Shown one piece after another: positions 39,801 to 51,500 of a DNA stretch of 64,000 nucleotides. The notes under the pieces are model-generated. The model saw only the letters and a program-made list of their open reading frames with translations, had not been told where the DNA came from and did no database searches. The position numbers and the translations under genes are program-made. Location: NCBI GenBank assembly GCA_030248065.1, contig JASAMV010005523.1, positions 1 to 64,000 of the forward strand, read 5' to 3'. Positions within the stretch are counted from its first letter, which is position 1. Every line of letters starts with the position of its first letter. Origin of the DNA: Rhynchonema sp. JSB1_4. Lineage: Eukaryota; Nematoda; Chromadorea; Monhysterida; Xyalidae.

Positions 39801-42680
39801 GCCACAAACGGTGATCAGACATTACGCTCAGCCCGTATCAATAAAACAGGTGGGTGCCAGCATGTTCGGCTTATAGCACCGTCGTCAACTAACATGTGTA
39901 ATTTAAGGCTGCCTGAGCTGACGATGAGAGTTGACCACTTGAGTTAACGACTGTACCATCAGCCCTGTTTTGTGCTTCCATGTGACCACCGCGCTCTGGG
40001 AACCACCAACAACAGAAGATAATTTTATAAAATGCTTCATTTTAGGAAACCCAAAGCCCGCCGCCTGTGTTCACGCCCAGCAGTCACAACCTACTCTATA
40101 CTTCAGTGTCTGCGATTGTGGTTTGTTTGGTTTAATTTTTTTCCAAAATTTTTGTTGAAAATTTGTGTTTTTTGTTGAAAATATCTGCACAAAACTTACA
40201 GCCACCTGCACCACTGACGTCAGCCATGTTGAGCAGCACCACTGTGAAGCCCCAACAACGACAACAACATCATCAACAACAACAACAAAAACGCACAACA
40301 CCGACTAGACGCGTGGCTGCTGGTTGGTCGCTCGCTCGCTAGTTTAGCACCACTTATTGTAGATCGCTCTCTTTTGGGACGAGTTATACATAACATAAAA
40401 GCAACGAATTGCCGTACAAATGCAAGCATACAACGGCTGGTGATGGTGCGTAATGCTCAAAATGAATGTTTTGATGCGAAGTCAAAGTCCATTCGAATCC
40501 AATTTAAACCGGCCAAGCGCAACGTGGATACCAGAGCAACGTGCCCCCTCCACCTCTGCGCGTGTGGCGAGTGCACAATTTGCTGTAGCTTTGCGATCCA
40601 CACCTTTTTAATTTGTGTGCTTTTCATTTCATATATATGAACACTTTGGTCACCGGGCCTAACACGATTGTTGTTGTTGTTGGTTGGCATTGCAGATAGT
40701 TCGTCACAAGCGACCAGCAGCAGTCAGATATCACCGACGGCGGTCGACGATGAAAACGGGGGTGAACGGGACAGACGAATGTTTCATCTGCTCGCCGAAC
40801 AGAACAGGCGCACCGCACTCAAGGTACAGCGCTTGACTTTGCCAAATTTCAGCTAGATTCACCATAACTTTGATTGTATCGAGGTTTATCCGCAGTTTGT
40901 GTGGATTCCCTTTTGCAGCTATGAATTTATTATTCAATCTCAATAATGTGACAGCAGTCACTTTTACCCGTTTCGGTCTGTTTTCACAGACGGGCGAGGT
41001 GCTAGGCGTCGTCGGTGCGAACATCTCTGGCCAATTGACCTCCAAAAAGGACCCCGAGCAGATCTTATTGCTCGAATAAAATATCACTGCTGCGCACAAA
41101 AGTGCAAGCCAGCCCCAAAACCGCAGCTGCATGCCATGTATATTTTCAGGACGGGTTTCAACGGCTCACGCAGCTGCTGCCCAACTTGCACGCCGGCTCG
41201 AAGCTGACCAATGCGGTGGTACTGTCGAAAAGTTAGTAGCAGTTTGTGTCTGTGCAGTGGCACCGGCGTGATTATTGTTGGCGTCCATTTGTTTACCCAT
41301 CGTTTATATTCCGCAGTTCACGCAGAGAAAACTGCACGGAGGAACGGATGTCAGATGGATACGAGAGCTTGCAGTTACACAGTCTTGTGCAAAAATAATT
41401 TTTTTTCCAATTTATGACTATATTGACAAAACTAGTGCTCATTGTTTGATGTTTGCTTGATTAGTCATTGGTTGTTGTGTCCAAAATCGGTCCAATCACA
41501 GCTGCCGAGCATCTACGTCATCTACATTCCGACCAATCACAACGCAGCGCACAGTTGCAAGCTGTCAAGCAACAGATCGATAAGTATCAGGCGAAAATTA
41601 AGTGAGTGATTTGTGTTGCAGGCCATTAATTTTGTTGTCGGGTCACTTATTAATCAATAATAACACTGATTGGCAGAGCACTGCAAAGCAACCTACCGTC
41701 GACGTCAGCTGCGTGCAGTAGCAATATATCGACGCATGAAACATCAGCTGGTGACGATAGACTGTGGCTGAGACAACGCTACGACAAACATGTGAATGAC
41801 AGGACGAGGGAGAATTGGAAATATTGGATGGTCGGTGCCGGTGGAAAATTTGAGATTGTTTTGTTTTTAAAAATATATTGGCTAATTCTAATGTCGTCGA
41901 CCGTTCATTTGGGGTTGAGCTTTGATTCCACGTTCACGAAATCCGTCTACTTGCGTTGACGACAGTAGAATTGGCCAAAAAATAGTGTTCCTAAACGTAC
42001 AATCGTCGAAGTAAATATTACAGTTTGCCCGATTGATGTCATCGGCGTTTGATTCGTACGTCAAGTGCGTGTCGGATGGTGAAACATCAGCAAGCGGGAC
42101 AGTGCCTGATTCGATCACCAGTTGGGCACAGCAGCACACGTCCGTGGTGAAATTGCGTCCCGGTTGGTAGGGCTGGCTGGGTTGACCTCACAGATTTGTT
42201 GTTCAAAATTCACCGGGAGCCATTTGCATCTATGTAGATTTCTGAGTTTCAGGCGCAAAGCGACAACGTTTTAGGTGTCAAGTGACCGATTTGCAGGCAA
42301 AATGACAGAATTCTACGTGCAAGATACACTCAAGCTCAATTTTTGGTGAAAATCGCAAATTTTAGGTGCAACTCGCACCTACGTATGGCAAAAAGGTGCA
42401 TGATTGGTCTGACGGTCACGAACATTGTGGCACGTGGCGCCTGTTCTTAACGTGAAGTGTTGTGGTGACTCATTCTTCAAGTTTTTGATCACGAATCAAA
42501 CAGGGGCACTTGGGCTTGAACATGACATTGCCTGATTTGGCAAGGGATTATGCGTTCATGACGAAGTTTTTTGTTGCAGAAGCGAGCGATCTTCTTGTGC
42601 ATCTGGCCACGCACACACCGGTGCTGAATGAACCAGACAAATTGGCGTCGTATGTGCATGAGCAGGTACACAAACTGTGA
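30814..42680 (+). CDS. mml-1: Mondo/ChREBP-type bHLH-leucine zipper transcription factor
   Basis: Mondo proteins pair with Mlx and bind CACGTG-type carbohydrate response elements. Exons: 30814-30978, 31214-31294, 32253-32368, 32531-32634, 32749-32867, 33333-33458, 34107-34191, 34307-34547, 35487-35582, 35918-36102, 36852-36975, 37184-37319, 38658-38823, 39080-39180, 39391-39645, 39782-39849, 40046-40120, 40202-40322, 40696-40823, 41150-41231, 41502-41601, 41677-41830, 42024-42162, 42580-42680; about 1020 aa. IHSGHFM is Mondo conserved region 1. PKWKDFKGL and IRLNNVIWRAW, then EGMYWKRR, match the later MCRs, and DIIQPGLQSLQPSLDE matches the family motif. A Q/H-rich linker precedes the bHLH (FHLLAEQNRR with the basic-region H, E and R), a zipper, and the WKYWM dimerization tail. 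Two exon joins (34191/34307 and 36975/37184) do not keep phase, and the 32634/32749 join has an alternative. The start may instead lie at 30119. Confidence 0.93.
31637..31678. repeat. Poly-C low-complexity tract in Mondo intron
   Basis: A long C run interrupted by GGG and A lies in the intron after the second Mondo exon. It is similar in style to 6016-6091 and 62925-63081. Confidence 0.8.
35179..35413. mobile_element. Inverted-repeat element in Mondo intron
   Basis: The arms pair AGTAAATTTCCAAATTCGC, CTGCCGCACAG and CGCCCCATAGTTAATGTCA on the left with their complements at 35359-35413. The loop of about 120 bp includes a GTTTCAC/GTGAAAC pair. There is no coding capacity, so this is a MITE-like element. 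Confidence 0.75.
36455..36512 (+). repeat. Telomere-like degenerate hexamers in Mondo intron
   Basis: The sequence reads in steps of six: TTGGGT, TTAGGC, TCAAGC, TTAGGG, TTGGGC, TTCGGC, CTATGC, TTCGAC, TTCGGC. One perfect nematode telomere unit is present. Confidence 0.5.
37445..37563. repeat. GGTGCAAGTTGCACC palindrome cluster
   Basis: Three palindromes of the form GGTGCAA-TTGCACCTA and one half-site (TTAGGTGCAATTG) lie within 120 bp in a Mondo intron. A related, more degraded cluster is at about 42200-42400 in the penultimate Mondo intron, also preceded by TTCAAAATTCAC. Confidence 0.8.
42195..42400. repeat. Degraded relative of GGTGCAA palindrome cluster
   Basis: It begins TTCAAAATTCACCGGGAGCC and contains TTTTAGGTGTCAAGTG and TTTTAGGTGCAACTCGCACC. 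It lies between the last two Mondo exons. Confidence 0.55.
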
Positions 42681-42774
42681 TCCGTTGTGACTGATATAAA
42701 GATTTCTACTTTTTTTGGCAGATCAGCCCGTTCAGTGGTGTGCTGATTTTCTGGCTTATAGTAATGTGGTCAAA

Positions 42775-42875
42775 TCGTCTCCTCAAATAAAGTCGGCGAA
42801 CACATGTGTTAGTTTTCGCGCTCATTTGGGGCCCATGTGTTCGACGACTTTCTTTGACGAGATGATTTGACGACA
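42775..42875. mobile_element. Hairpin MITE, TGGTCAAATC family copy 1
   Basis: Arms of about 43 bp (TGGTCAAATCGTCTCCTCAA, then AGTCGGCGAACACATG) pair with the reverse complement ending GATGATTTGACGAC. It lies just downstream of the Mondo stop codon. Confidence 0.65.
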
Positions 42876-43981
42876 AAACCATTAGCCGATTTTCTCGAGA
42901 GTTTATATTATTTTTAGAGCACCAGTCACGTAGTTCATGTTTTTTAATGAAATCGTATATGAAATCTATTCCACATACCATATGAAATCTATAGTCTCCA
43001 GGAAGCCATGACTAATAATCTACCTGTTATTTAATGATGCGCCAGTATCTCGTCCGTTTAGCGTGTAGCGCTGTAGTTGCACCACACGTGGGCGACGCTC
43101 GTTTGTTTAATTTTCGTTGTGTATTTAGTTGTTTCGAGCATTATCTGTATTGCCATATTAGATGCAGTGAATTGAAATTGTTCATCATTGTTTTGCCTGC
43201 TTGGGCAGGTGACTCGTACATTTGTCGGGTGTCTGAATACCGGTGCTGGCTTCCTCTTTACTGATTTCTATTTTTTTGGTTTGTTACATTCACCCACGTT
43301 TTTCAATTCGACACCGAATTTGATATTTATTCGACGTTAACTGATTAACTCTTTTCGGAAATGTTTTCCACATGTTTGCACGCCAGCATGCCTTCTATCT
43401 CATCTGGACTCTGAAATTCACCAATGTCGCCATATTTGTTGTGTTTGTTCATTGTGGAAAGAAATTGTCTCACCGTGATTTGCTGCAGAGAGTGTTTCTA
43501 TCGTGTGCTGTGTGATAAACGAATTTCTAAACCTACATTTGGTGTGGTCGCTGATGTTTCGTTGAAATGTGTGTCATTTGGTGCAGCAGCATCATACTAC
43601 AAGCGCGCGTGCAATATTACCATTTTCAGCTCAACATTTGCATTTGGATGTGTGTGGAGCTGTTTCAATTTTGAGATGCCATGGTGTCATCGGAGTGGTA
43701 TGCGCGGCAGAGAAGCCAATAAAACACGATTTATGCGCTGTCGTGCCGGCACTGGCGCGCGTTGTGATGTGAAATGTGTGACGTTTTAGCGACGACGATT
43801 TATGACCACCGACATACGCCACTGTGGACTGATCGGTGATTGCACCGGTGATCTATGGTCATATATATATTATGAGCACCAACGTTTTTGCATTCGACTT
43901 GCTCATGGTTTTGAATAAATTTGATAAAATAAACGAAATACAACATGGCTTGAATTGAAACGTTGTCCCTGAATCAGGGTG

Positions 43982-44177
43982 ACTACATACATATACTCTG
44001 GCAATTCTTTTGGGAGAAACTTTTCAACTGCGTTGCCTGATCCGTAAAGCGCATTATGCGTGCACTGGCTACAGAAGTCACGTGACCGCTATAGCCAGTG
44101 CACGCATCATTGGCTTTACGGATCAGGCAACGCGTTTGAAAAGTTTCTCCCAAAAGAATTGTCAGAGTATATGTAGT
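43982..44177. mobile_element. Near-perfect 196-bp hairpin with E-box at apex
   Basis: Arms of about 90 bp pair with few mismatches. Outer ends are ACTACATACATATACTCTG and its complement; inner parts include TTGCCTGATCCGTAAAGC. The apex contains GTCACGTGAC (44077-44086). There is no coding potential. It looks like a young foldback or MITE insertion between Mondo and the Hox gene. Confidence 0.8.
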
Positions 44178-47100
44178 ACTCCGATGAGGGGCCAACTGTG
44201 CAGCAGCAGCGGCGGTTGAGCGTTATTGCACCATAATGACGCTCATAATTCGTGATTGTTGTTTTTTGCTGGTTGGTCCCCCCACCCAGACACGGCGGAG
44301 GTCAGAGGCAAAGATCGCGTAGCATTCGGCTAATTTATAGCGCCACAAACATCATAACGCTCCGAGCTGATTGGCCATCCGTCGTCTGTGCTTTTTTCTT
44401 TCATCGACCATAGCTCGCCTTTTCGTCGTTTTTTTGGTCAGTTTCTCAATTACCGTTTTATGATCGTCTTGTGGCGTGCGCGCGCTCATTGTTTGCGTTC
44501 GTTGTTGTTGTCGTCGTTCTATTGTGTTTATGAATTATGACGACCACAGCGGGCATCACATATTATAATAGTCACAACATGCCAATATGCGTTATACTAT
44601 CTACATTTTGGGTTACGGTATGCACCAGAAGGTTACTACTATTCGGTTCGGCACGATGCAACGCCATTATTATGTCGCCTGTATTTGCATATCCGACTGC
44701 AGCAGAAACCAGTACTGTTCCACTTTAGCGAAAGTCACTGCAACGAGCCTCGGACCTCTGTTACAAAAAAGCTGGCCTGAGGGCTTACATCGACAGATAC
44801 CGTATTACGCCTGCGGTTCTGGCGGCTGATTTACGCAGCTCAATGAAGGCACGCGAAATATGGATTGCAATAAAATTAGTTTTATGGACGATAAAAGCAT
44901 TTTTATGACTTAATTCATCGGCTAGTCGGTTATGCAGTTGTAGGTTCCTGCCTGGACGTTATAATGGATACAACAAGAACAATTGTGTCCCCTCAGTCAA
45001 CAAACAAATGATACACCACCACGTTGTGTTGTGCACAGGGCATTCGCTTTTCGATAGATAAATTGCGAACTGCAAAAAGTTTTGTATTTTCGTATTATGT
45101 GTATAAACCGTGTTATAAAAAGTGACATTTTTATGATCTGGAGTTAGCGCACCGCCGGCACGCTCAGGCGCACAATGGAACAGTGGGCATACAGTAATTT
45201 GACAGTCTTGCAAATAGTTCTGACTGCTGCAATTGTGAGTGGACATCACAGGAACACGACACCTTTGCACGGTTCGTTCTCCGGGTTGTCTGAAATGCAT
45301 GGGCCACAAGCTAAAACGTCCATACCGTAGTTTCTCTGTCAAAACATCATGGGATGAAACATCACCATGTCAAAGCTGTCCGCCGGACAACAAGGGCGTG
45401 CTGTGTGCTAATACTGCGTCTGTCATCTATGCTGGCGAGCCGAAATTGGCAACCTTATCTTGTCCGACTCATGTTGCCAGCTTGGTGATGTTTCATAATA
45501 AGAAGTCTTAGAAACTGTGAAAGTTTTTTTGCGTTCTGCTGCGATGCCATTAATGTCAGCCCAACGTAGAGAACGAGCTCTCCAATTGTGTTGCGTTCCT
45601 ATCTTGGTCACCCTAACCTCGCAAACGGGGAGTGACAGTGTGTTTTCCTCTATGAAACAAGCAGAATTGCTGGGTCTTCCGGACAAATGCACACATACAT
45701 AGAACGTTGATCAACTCTTGCCTTCCGTCCGCATACACTGTCGTTGTGTACATGATCATCGTCACCGTTTGTGGCAGAACTCAAGCTGGATGCGTTTTAT
45801 TACGGTAAAAAATGGGCGCAATACAATTTAGCGACGGTGATGATAAGGCTGTCGGTGTAACACGGCTGGACTTGCGGTTCCCCCTCAGTCACACAAACAC
45901 GTTAGAGGAGTGTATATAGGATAAAACATATGTATGCATAGGTGTACTGTTGGTATGTGGACCCACACTTCAAAACGTCAGTATTTCCACAACCACTGCG
46001 CGCTTGGTTAAGTGCGCGATCATTGCGAAAATGCCAATGTGAAATGATGGGCCGACGTTTATTACGTCTGGTTATTATCACCATTTGATCACCACGGGTC
46101 GACGATTTATTGACTGTTTAGACGGCTGCACGTAAAACGTCGTATTTCATTTTTATAGCACCCAAATGTGCGCGCGTGTGAGCGCTTGTTTGGGTAGACC
46201 AAGCGTGGTCGAGACACACAGCAACGGTGGTGTGGAGGTTTGTGTATACGTATGGCAAGCGAATATTGTTGTTTAGCTTCACACACTCGGGTTACGGTAG
46301 GCATGGTGGGACACAACAGCAGTGATGTTGCAATGTGACATCACTGAGATCATCTGCTGCGGCTTGCGATCAAATCTGTTTTTCACCACAGCACTCCTCG
46401 GATCAAAATACTGTATCTGGGATCAAAACGGTCATAAACGCTTCTCTCACAATTGAGACGCCAATCATTTAGGGTCCGATCAATTGGGGGCCCAACCAGA
46501 GGTTTACTTTCAGGCTTTGTCAACAACATTAACACAACACACCCAGGGTGGAATTTTCAAAGCGGTGTGAACGACAGTTGGGTGCAAAGGTTGGCGAATG
46601 CTCGGTCGGTGTAAGCCTGGGAATGTTTCATGTTTACATCGAGCTTACATCGACCGAGCTTTCGATCGAGTTACCGCGACCATTACGCCCAACTAACGTT
46701 TACACCGTTTCGAAAATTCCACCCCTGGCGTGATCTTACCTACCTAGAAGCCTGAAACTAAATGTTCGTCAATGGTCGGGCCCAATTGAGCGGGACCAAT
46801 TGCAGGAGAGTCGTAATAAACCCAATGCCACACTTCACTCTCATAGGCGAAGGGACCCGATTTGGTATTTCAGGTCACAAGTCAATTCGCTACGACAGCA
46901 TGTACAAGTAGATTAGGCGTAGGAGTAGGCGGTTACAGGCAGATTGGAAGTTCACCACAAAATGTGTACATGCTCCATACATTTCGAATTTGAAACTGCT
47001 AAGAAACGTTTAGAGGAGCACGATTTGACCACTGGCACCACAACCTGCCTGGCTTGTGTTGGAAGCACGCCTACCGTAACCCAATGGGCAGGGCTAAATT

Positions 47101-48064
47101 TGAATTTCCAATTCCAATCAACCACCGAGCACACACAGTTGTGTGAGCGTGAGAGAGACAGCAACAACAACAACAATAGCAAGTAATATTATGCCAAATT
47201 CCAAGAATGCCTGCAAAGTCCATATCTCATCACAACTACGGCGGCATCGGATAAAGCGCACACATAAATTAACAAAGTCAAATCAAAACAAACAGTCTGC
47301 TGCCAGCACAACAACAATAAACAATATTCGGGCGTAAATTGCCCTCACCATTCTCTGTGTGCTTATGTATACAGTGGTACAGTACACTGCATGCAACAGA
47401 ACAACATCCACACACATACACAGACCAAATTGGCGGTATCGGCCCTTTGAACCACTGATACTATGTCCACTACCACCACTGGGCCACGTATGGTTGTATG
47501 GTGCCCACCGTAAATTACACCGTTCCTGCGATGTCCGGCCGAGCCGGTTATGTGCGGAATTGAGTTGTGGTGCGTTTGCGGCGCCAGAATGCGCACGCAA
47601 ACCGCAAACGGGTTCGCGTCTGCCAACTATATATAGACATACAATGTACAACGCGACGTCACACAATCAGACGCGACGTGGAGCCGAGCGCGATGCACGA
47701 AAAGCCATGAATCACGATTTATGACTTTCGACGTTGTTTTATGGCTGCAGCCGCGTGCATCGCGCGGGTCACTCTCTCTCTCTCGCTCTCTCAAAACACA
47801 ACACAAACCGCAAACGCGCATCATGTCAGCTCAGCGTGCTCGTTCACGGATATGCGACAACCTTGCAGTGCATTGTTGGTCGTATAAACTGGAGATAACG
47901 TGTCCAGGATTACGGTAGTTCTCCAGGTGACATGTGTGAATGCAGTGCAAGCCATCGTGTAGTGGGCAACGACTGCAAACACAGCCAAGCTACATATACA
48001 TAGGTGCTACGCGGAGGCACTACATGGTCGCTAGTGCTGCACACTCACACACACAGTAGTCCGG
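44178..48064. other. Intergenic region between Mondo and Hox
   Basis: No gene was recognised in about 3.9 kb. It contains GATGTTTCAT matches at 45354 and 45487, six TACGGTA/TACCGTA sites, the MITE at 46546, and a CCAAT-type GCTGATTGGCC at about 44367. Candidate regulatory DNA. Confidence 0.4.
46546..46725. mobile_element. MITE-like palindromic element, intergenic copy
   Basis: It starts GGGTGGAATTTTCAAAGCGG and ends with TTTACACCGTTTCG then AAAATTCCACCCC. The interior repeats the GTGTAAG/CTTACA and GGAATGTTTCATG layout of the copies at 7838 and 13033, so this family exists outside the palindrome. Confidence 0.6.
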
Positions 48065-48260
48065 CTGTGCGCTGATTGGCTGTCGTCCGGTCACGTGACC
48101 GCGTTTGATGTCGTGCCGCCGCTACGCGCTGATTGGCTGCGCGATCGCTCCACCCATTCTGCCATATTGTGGCTGTAAATAGCGAGCATTTGTGGCCAAA
48201 CTGGATCTCGCTTTACAGCCGCATATAAGCGGGGCGCGCATTACAACCGCAACTCAACCA
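48065..48260 (+). promoter_or_regulatory. Hox gene promoter: CCAAT pair, E-box, TATA
   Basis: Two copies of GCTGATTGGCTG (inverted CCAAT boxes) begin near 48071 and 48128. Between them, GGTCACGTGACC holds a CACGTG E-box at 48092-48097. CATATAAG at about 48222-48229 looks like a TATA box, placing transcription start near 48255 and a 5' leader of about 340 nt before the ATG at 48595. The block is GC-richer than its surroundings. CACGTG is the class of site bound by Max/Mlx/Mondo and USF proteins; binding here is inference. Confidence 0.55.
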
Positions 48261-48594
48261 AAATGAGGAGAACATTAAAAAACCAGATATGGCCGCGGCC
48301 GTGCGCTGGCTGGATTACATTAGTGCATGCCGCACGCACGCACAAATGGAGTCGATCTGGTCGCTCTTTTTTACGATCACCTATAATTGACTATTTTATG
48401 GGCTTTCATCAACGCGCGCGAGCGCATGTGCGCTGCTGGTGATGGTGGTCTTTTGTATCGCACGCGCGCTGCTGCACCGCCAGCGCATTTCATACAACCG
48501 CGCGGTCATAAAGCGCCAATAAAATCGGTGATTGACTTAACTAAGTGCACATCGTTTAGGTGCGTCATAAACAATCGCGAATACTCCACTTAAA

Positions 48595-51500
48595 ATGTAC
48601 CCGAATTGGTCAACGCCTTCAAACGCGGCCAATCAGTCGACGTCAGCAGCGACGGACGCCGCCAGTTCGGCGGTCGCCAATTACTGGTCATCTTGCAATG
48701 GCACAGGCAGCGGCGGCACACCGCAACAACTCGGCAGCGCACATGATGCGTTGTACAGGACAGCCGCGAAACATCAGCCCACTGCAGCGGCCACCGCAGC
48801 TGCAACGTTAGCAGGTCGGTCGTGCTTGATGCCTAATGAGGGTAACATAATCCCTAAATTGATTCAGTGCCATTATGTATGTAATAATGTATGTAAATAT
48901 GGCAATTATGGCCCGTCTGACAGTTTATGGCTAATCGGGCTCGGCGCGGCACATGGAGAAACCACGTCAAACAACTTTATCTCTATTTGTAGACAAACTG
49001 TCATTATCCCACCCATAGACCGTAATTTAGCGCCCAAATTCGTTGCGTCATAAATGCCACGGTGCATATTCCTTGGTCGTATTTTAGTACATGCAGTTTC
49101 GCGTGTGGTACGGTAATGGTGGTCATTTGGATTGTGATTCATGACTCATTAAAGGATCTTTAATGCCGTGCCATATCTAGTACCTATGGGTGCATCGTAC
49201 AAACAAACCCAAGTGCATGCATACTTTGTGTGTGTGCCACTAATGTGCACCATAATAGGTTACGGCTGCCCGCATCTTTGTGTTACACGCGCACGCACTC
49301 GTTTTATAGCCCCATAAAAGATTTGGGCCGTAAAAATGCTCGCGACAGTGCATATAAGACGGTCGGCACTCACTATGTGCATCAGATTCGGTCGCTTTTT
49401 GCTGACAACCACGTTTCGGGTGTAGATCGCGTCGCTTTCGTCCGAAATCAGGTTTTGACGCTTGTTTTCGTTTGGTAAACTAAGTTGAGTAGATTTGAGT
49501 ACATCAAACTTTTATGGCCCATGCCATTGGTCTCATGTTCGGCTTTTGATCATTTGACCAAGAGGTCGCTTTGTCGCTCTTGATCTCAGAAAGTCACAAA
49601 TACTGTTGACATATGTACAGATATGTATACCTGATCACATCAATTGATTCCCCCAAAGGCATGCAGTGATCACAAATTACACTATTGTTGGTTGCCCACA
49701 TAAACACTAAATAAGCTCCCATCTCCCACGATTTCGAATCATCCTGTGACACGAAACGTCGAATTTGTCACACAAATACTCAAACTTTTTTCAGAGTGTG
49801 TATTTTGTGTACGTGATAGGATGAAGTGAGTTTCAGCTAAAGGTGTGCTGTCACTCAGATAAAAATAGGTAAAAGGTGGCGATTGTGGCTGCTATTTTAA
49901 AGTGGTACAATACCTGATTCCTGCATTTGAAACTCAGGGAACAAGAAATTGCAATATTTCAATTTTCAAAATTTCCGCAAAAATGTGCTAATTTTTTCCA
50001 AAATCTGGAAGAAAGGAAAATAGGATTCTTCAAAATATGGTGTATACGTTTGGAGTGATTGAATTTGGCAAAAGATTTGGGCTTAATTTCATTAGCAGGC
50101 CTATTTTTGTTTTTCACAGTCTTTGATGTTTGCAAATCCACATCGTGTCAGGAACTTTGAAGTCAAATTGGATCACCATCATTTTTGGCTGATTTTCGTG
50201 TTCAAGCACCATTCCGAGATCCCGGTCACAAAAGTATACTTTTTTGAAACCAACTTGTATGTATCTGAGTGACAGTACCCATTTAAGCGAGTTGCTCTTT
50301 TCCTTTCTATTCACATAAAGCACAAATGTCAGCGGAAGTTGCATGTGAATATGTGCATGGAGCCCGAAATGGAAGCATAACGCAACCCAAGCTCAACCCA
50401 TGAACCACTTGAGCATGAACGTGTGCTACTTTTGACGCTGGTTGCTTATCGTTATGTGCAACTCAAGACTCGCAGACTGTGGATCACCCCATGAGATCGC
50501 CAGATCCATGGATCTATCATTAAGGGTTTGCGCAGTTTGAGGGTCTTCCTCCTCGTCTGAAACCTATGCAGATGCACTGCGACAGAACTGACTGTTGCAT
50601 CCATTGTTTATGATGTCGGCCTCGAAACCACTGACACAACCACCAAAATCTGATCCAACGATAGGTCGACCCCTTTGATCAGGCTCGATCTCAAGCTGTG
50701 ACGAACGTCGTGTGCTGCATGTTATAACGCAACATTCTGCCTTACTGAGTTGCTCGTTAGAGAAATATTTGAAGCGATCTTATAAATTTCTGCGCTAAAA
50801 TTTGATCGAAGTTGAAAAGATAGCAACAGATCGGCCGATTCTGATGAATCTTCTTGCCACAGCTCACAACAATGGGGTCGTGAAACGTGAGCGAACGTGT
50901 TTGGAATAGGAAACCCAAGTAACTTATTCAATATACACACCGTAAAAACCTAAATACAGCCCCCACGGAATAGAGCCCCCCGCAATACAGCCCCCCCAAA
51001 AGGGGTCAGTGAATTAATAGAGCCCCCCCCCGGAATAGAGCCCCCCTAAGTAACATCCCCTATACAGTAGTGTATTAAAGATTGATAGTGGTGCACAGGT
51101 ACATTTATGCACGTTTATTATTCGTTAGAGCACATAATAAGCCTCTTATCGACCAATAGACACGAATAAATGCGATTACAAGTGAAAAAATATACTTTCA
51201 AACCCTTTTTTAGGGGTTTTTAGGGGTATGTATTTCTGGGAACAATTTTTCAGGTTCGGGTCAGTGAATTAATAGAGCCCCCCCCCCCGGAATAGAGCCC
51301 CCCAAAATGGGGTCAGTGAATTAATAGAGCCCCCCTTCTATTTAGGTTTTTACGGTATGTGTTTCAGTCGTTCAGCGGATTACACTTGATTTTAGCGAAT
51401 TTGAGTTCGCTTAACGTTAGCCGAAAGACGTCGTCTTTCACTAAAATCACGGCAAAAGGTCTCATCAAATATTTACAATTTACTCATTTGTCGGCTCGCC

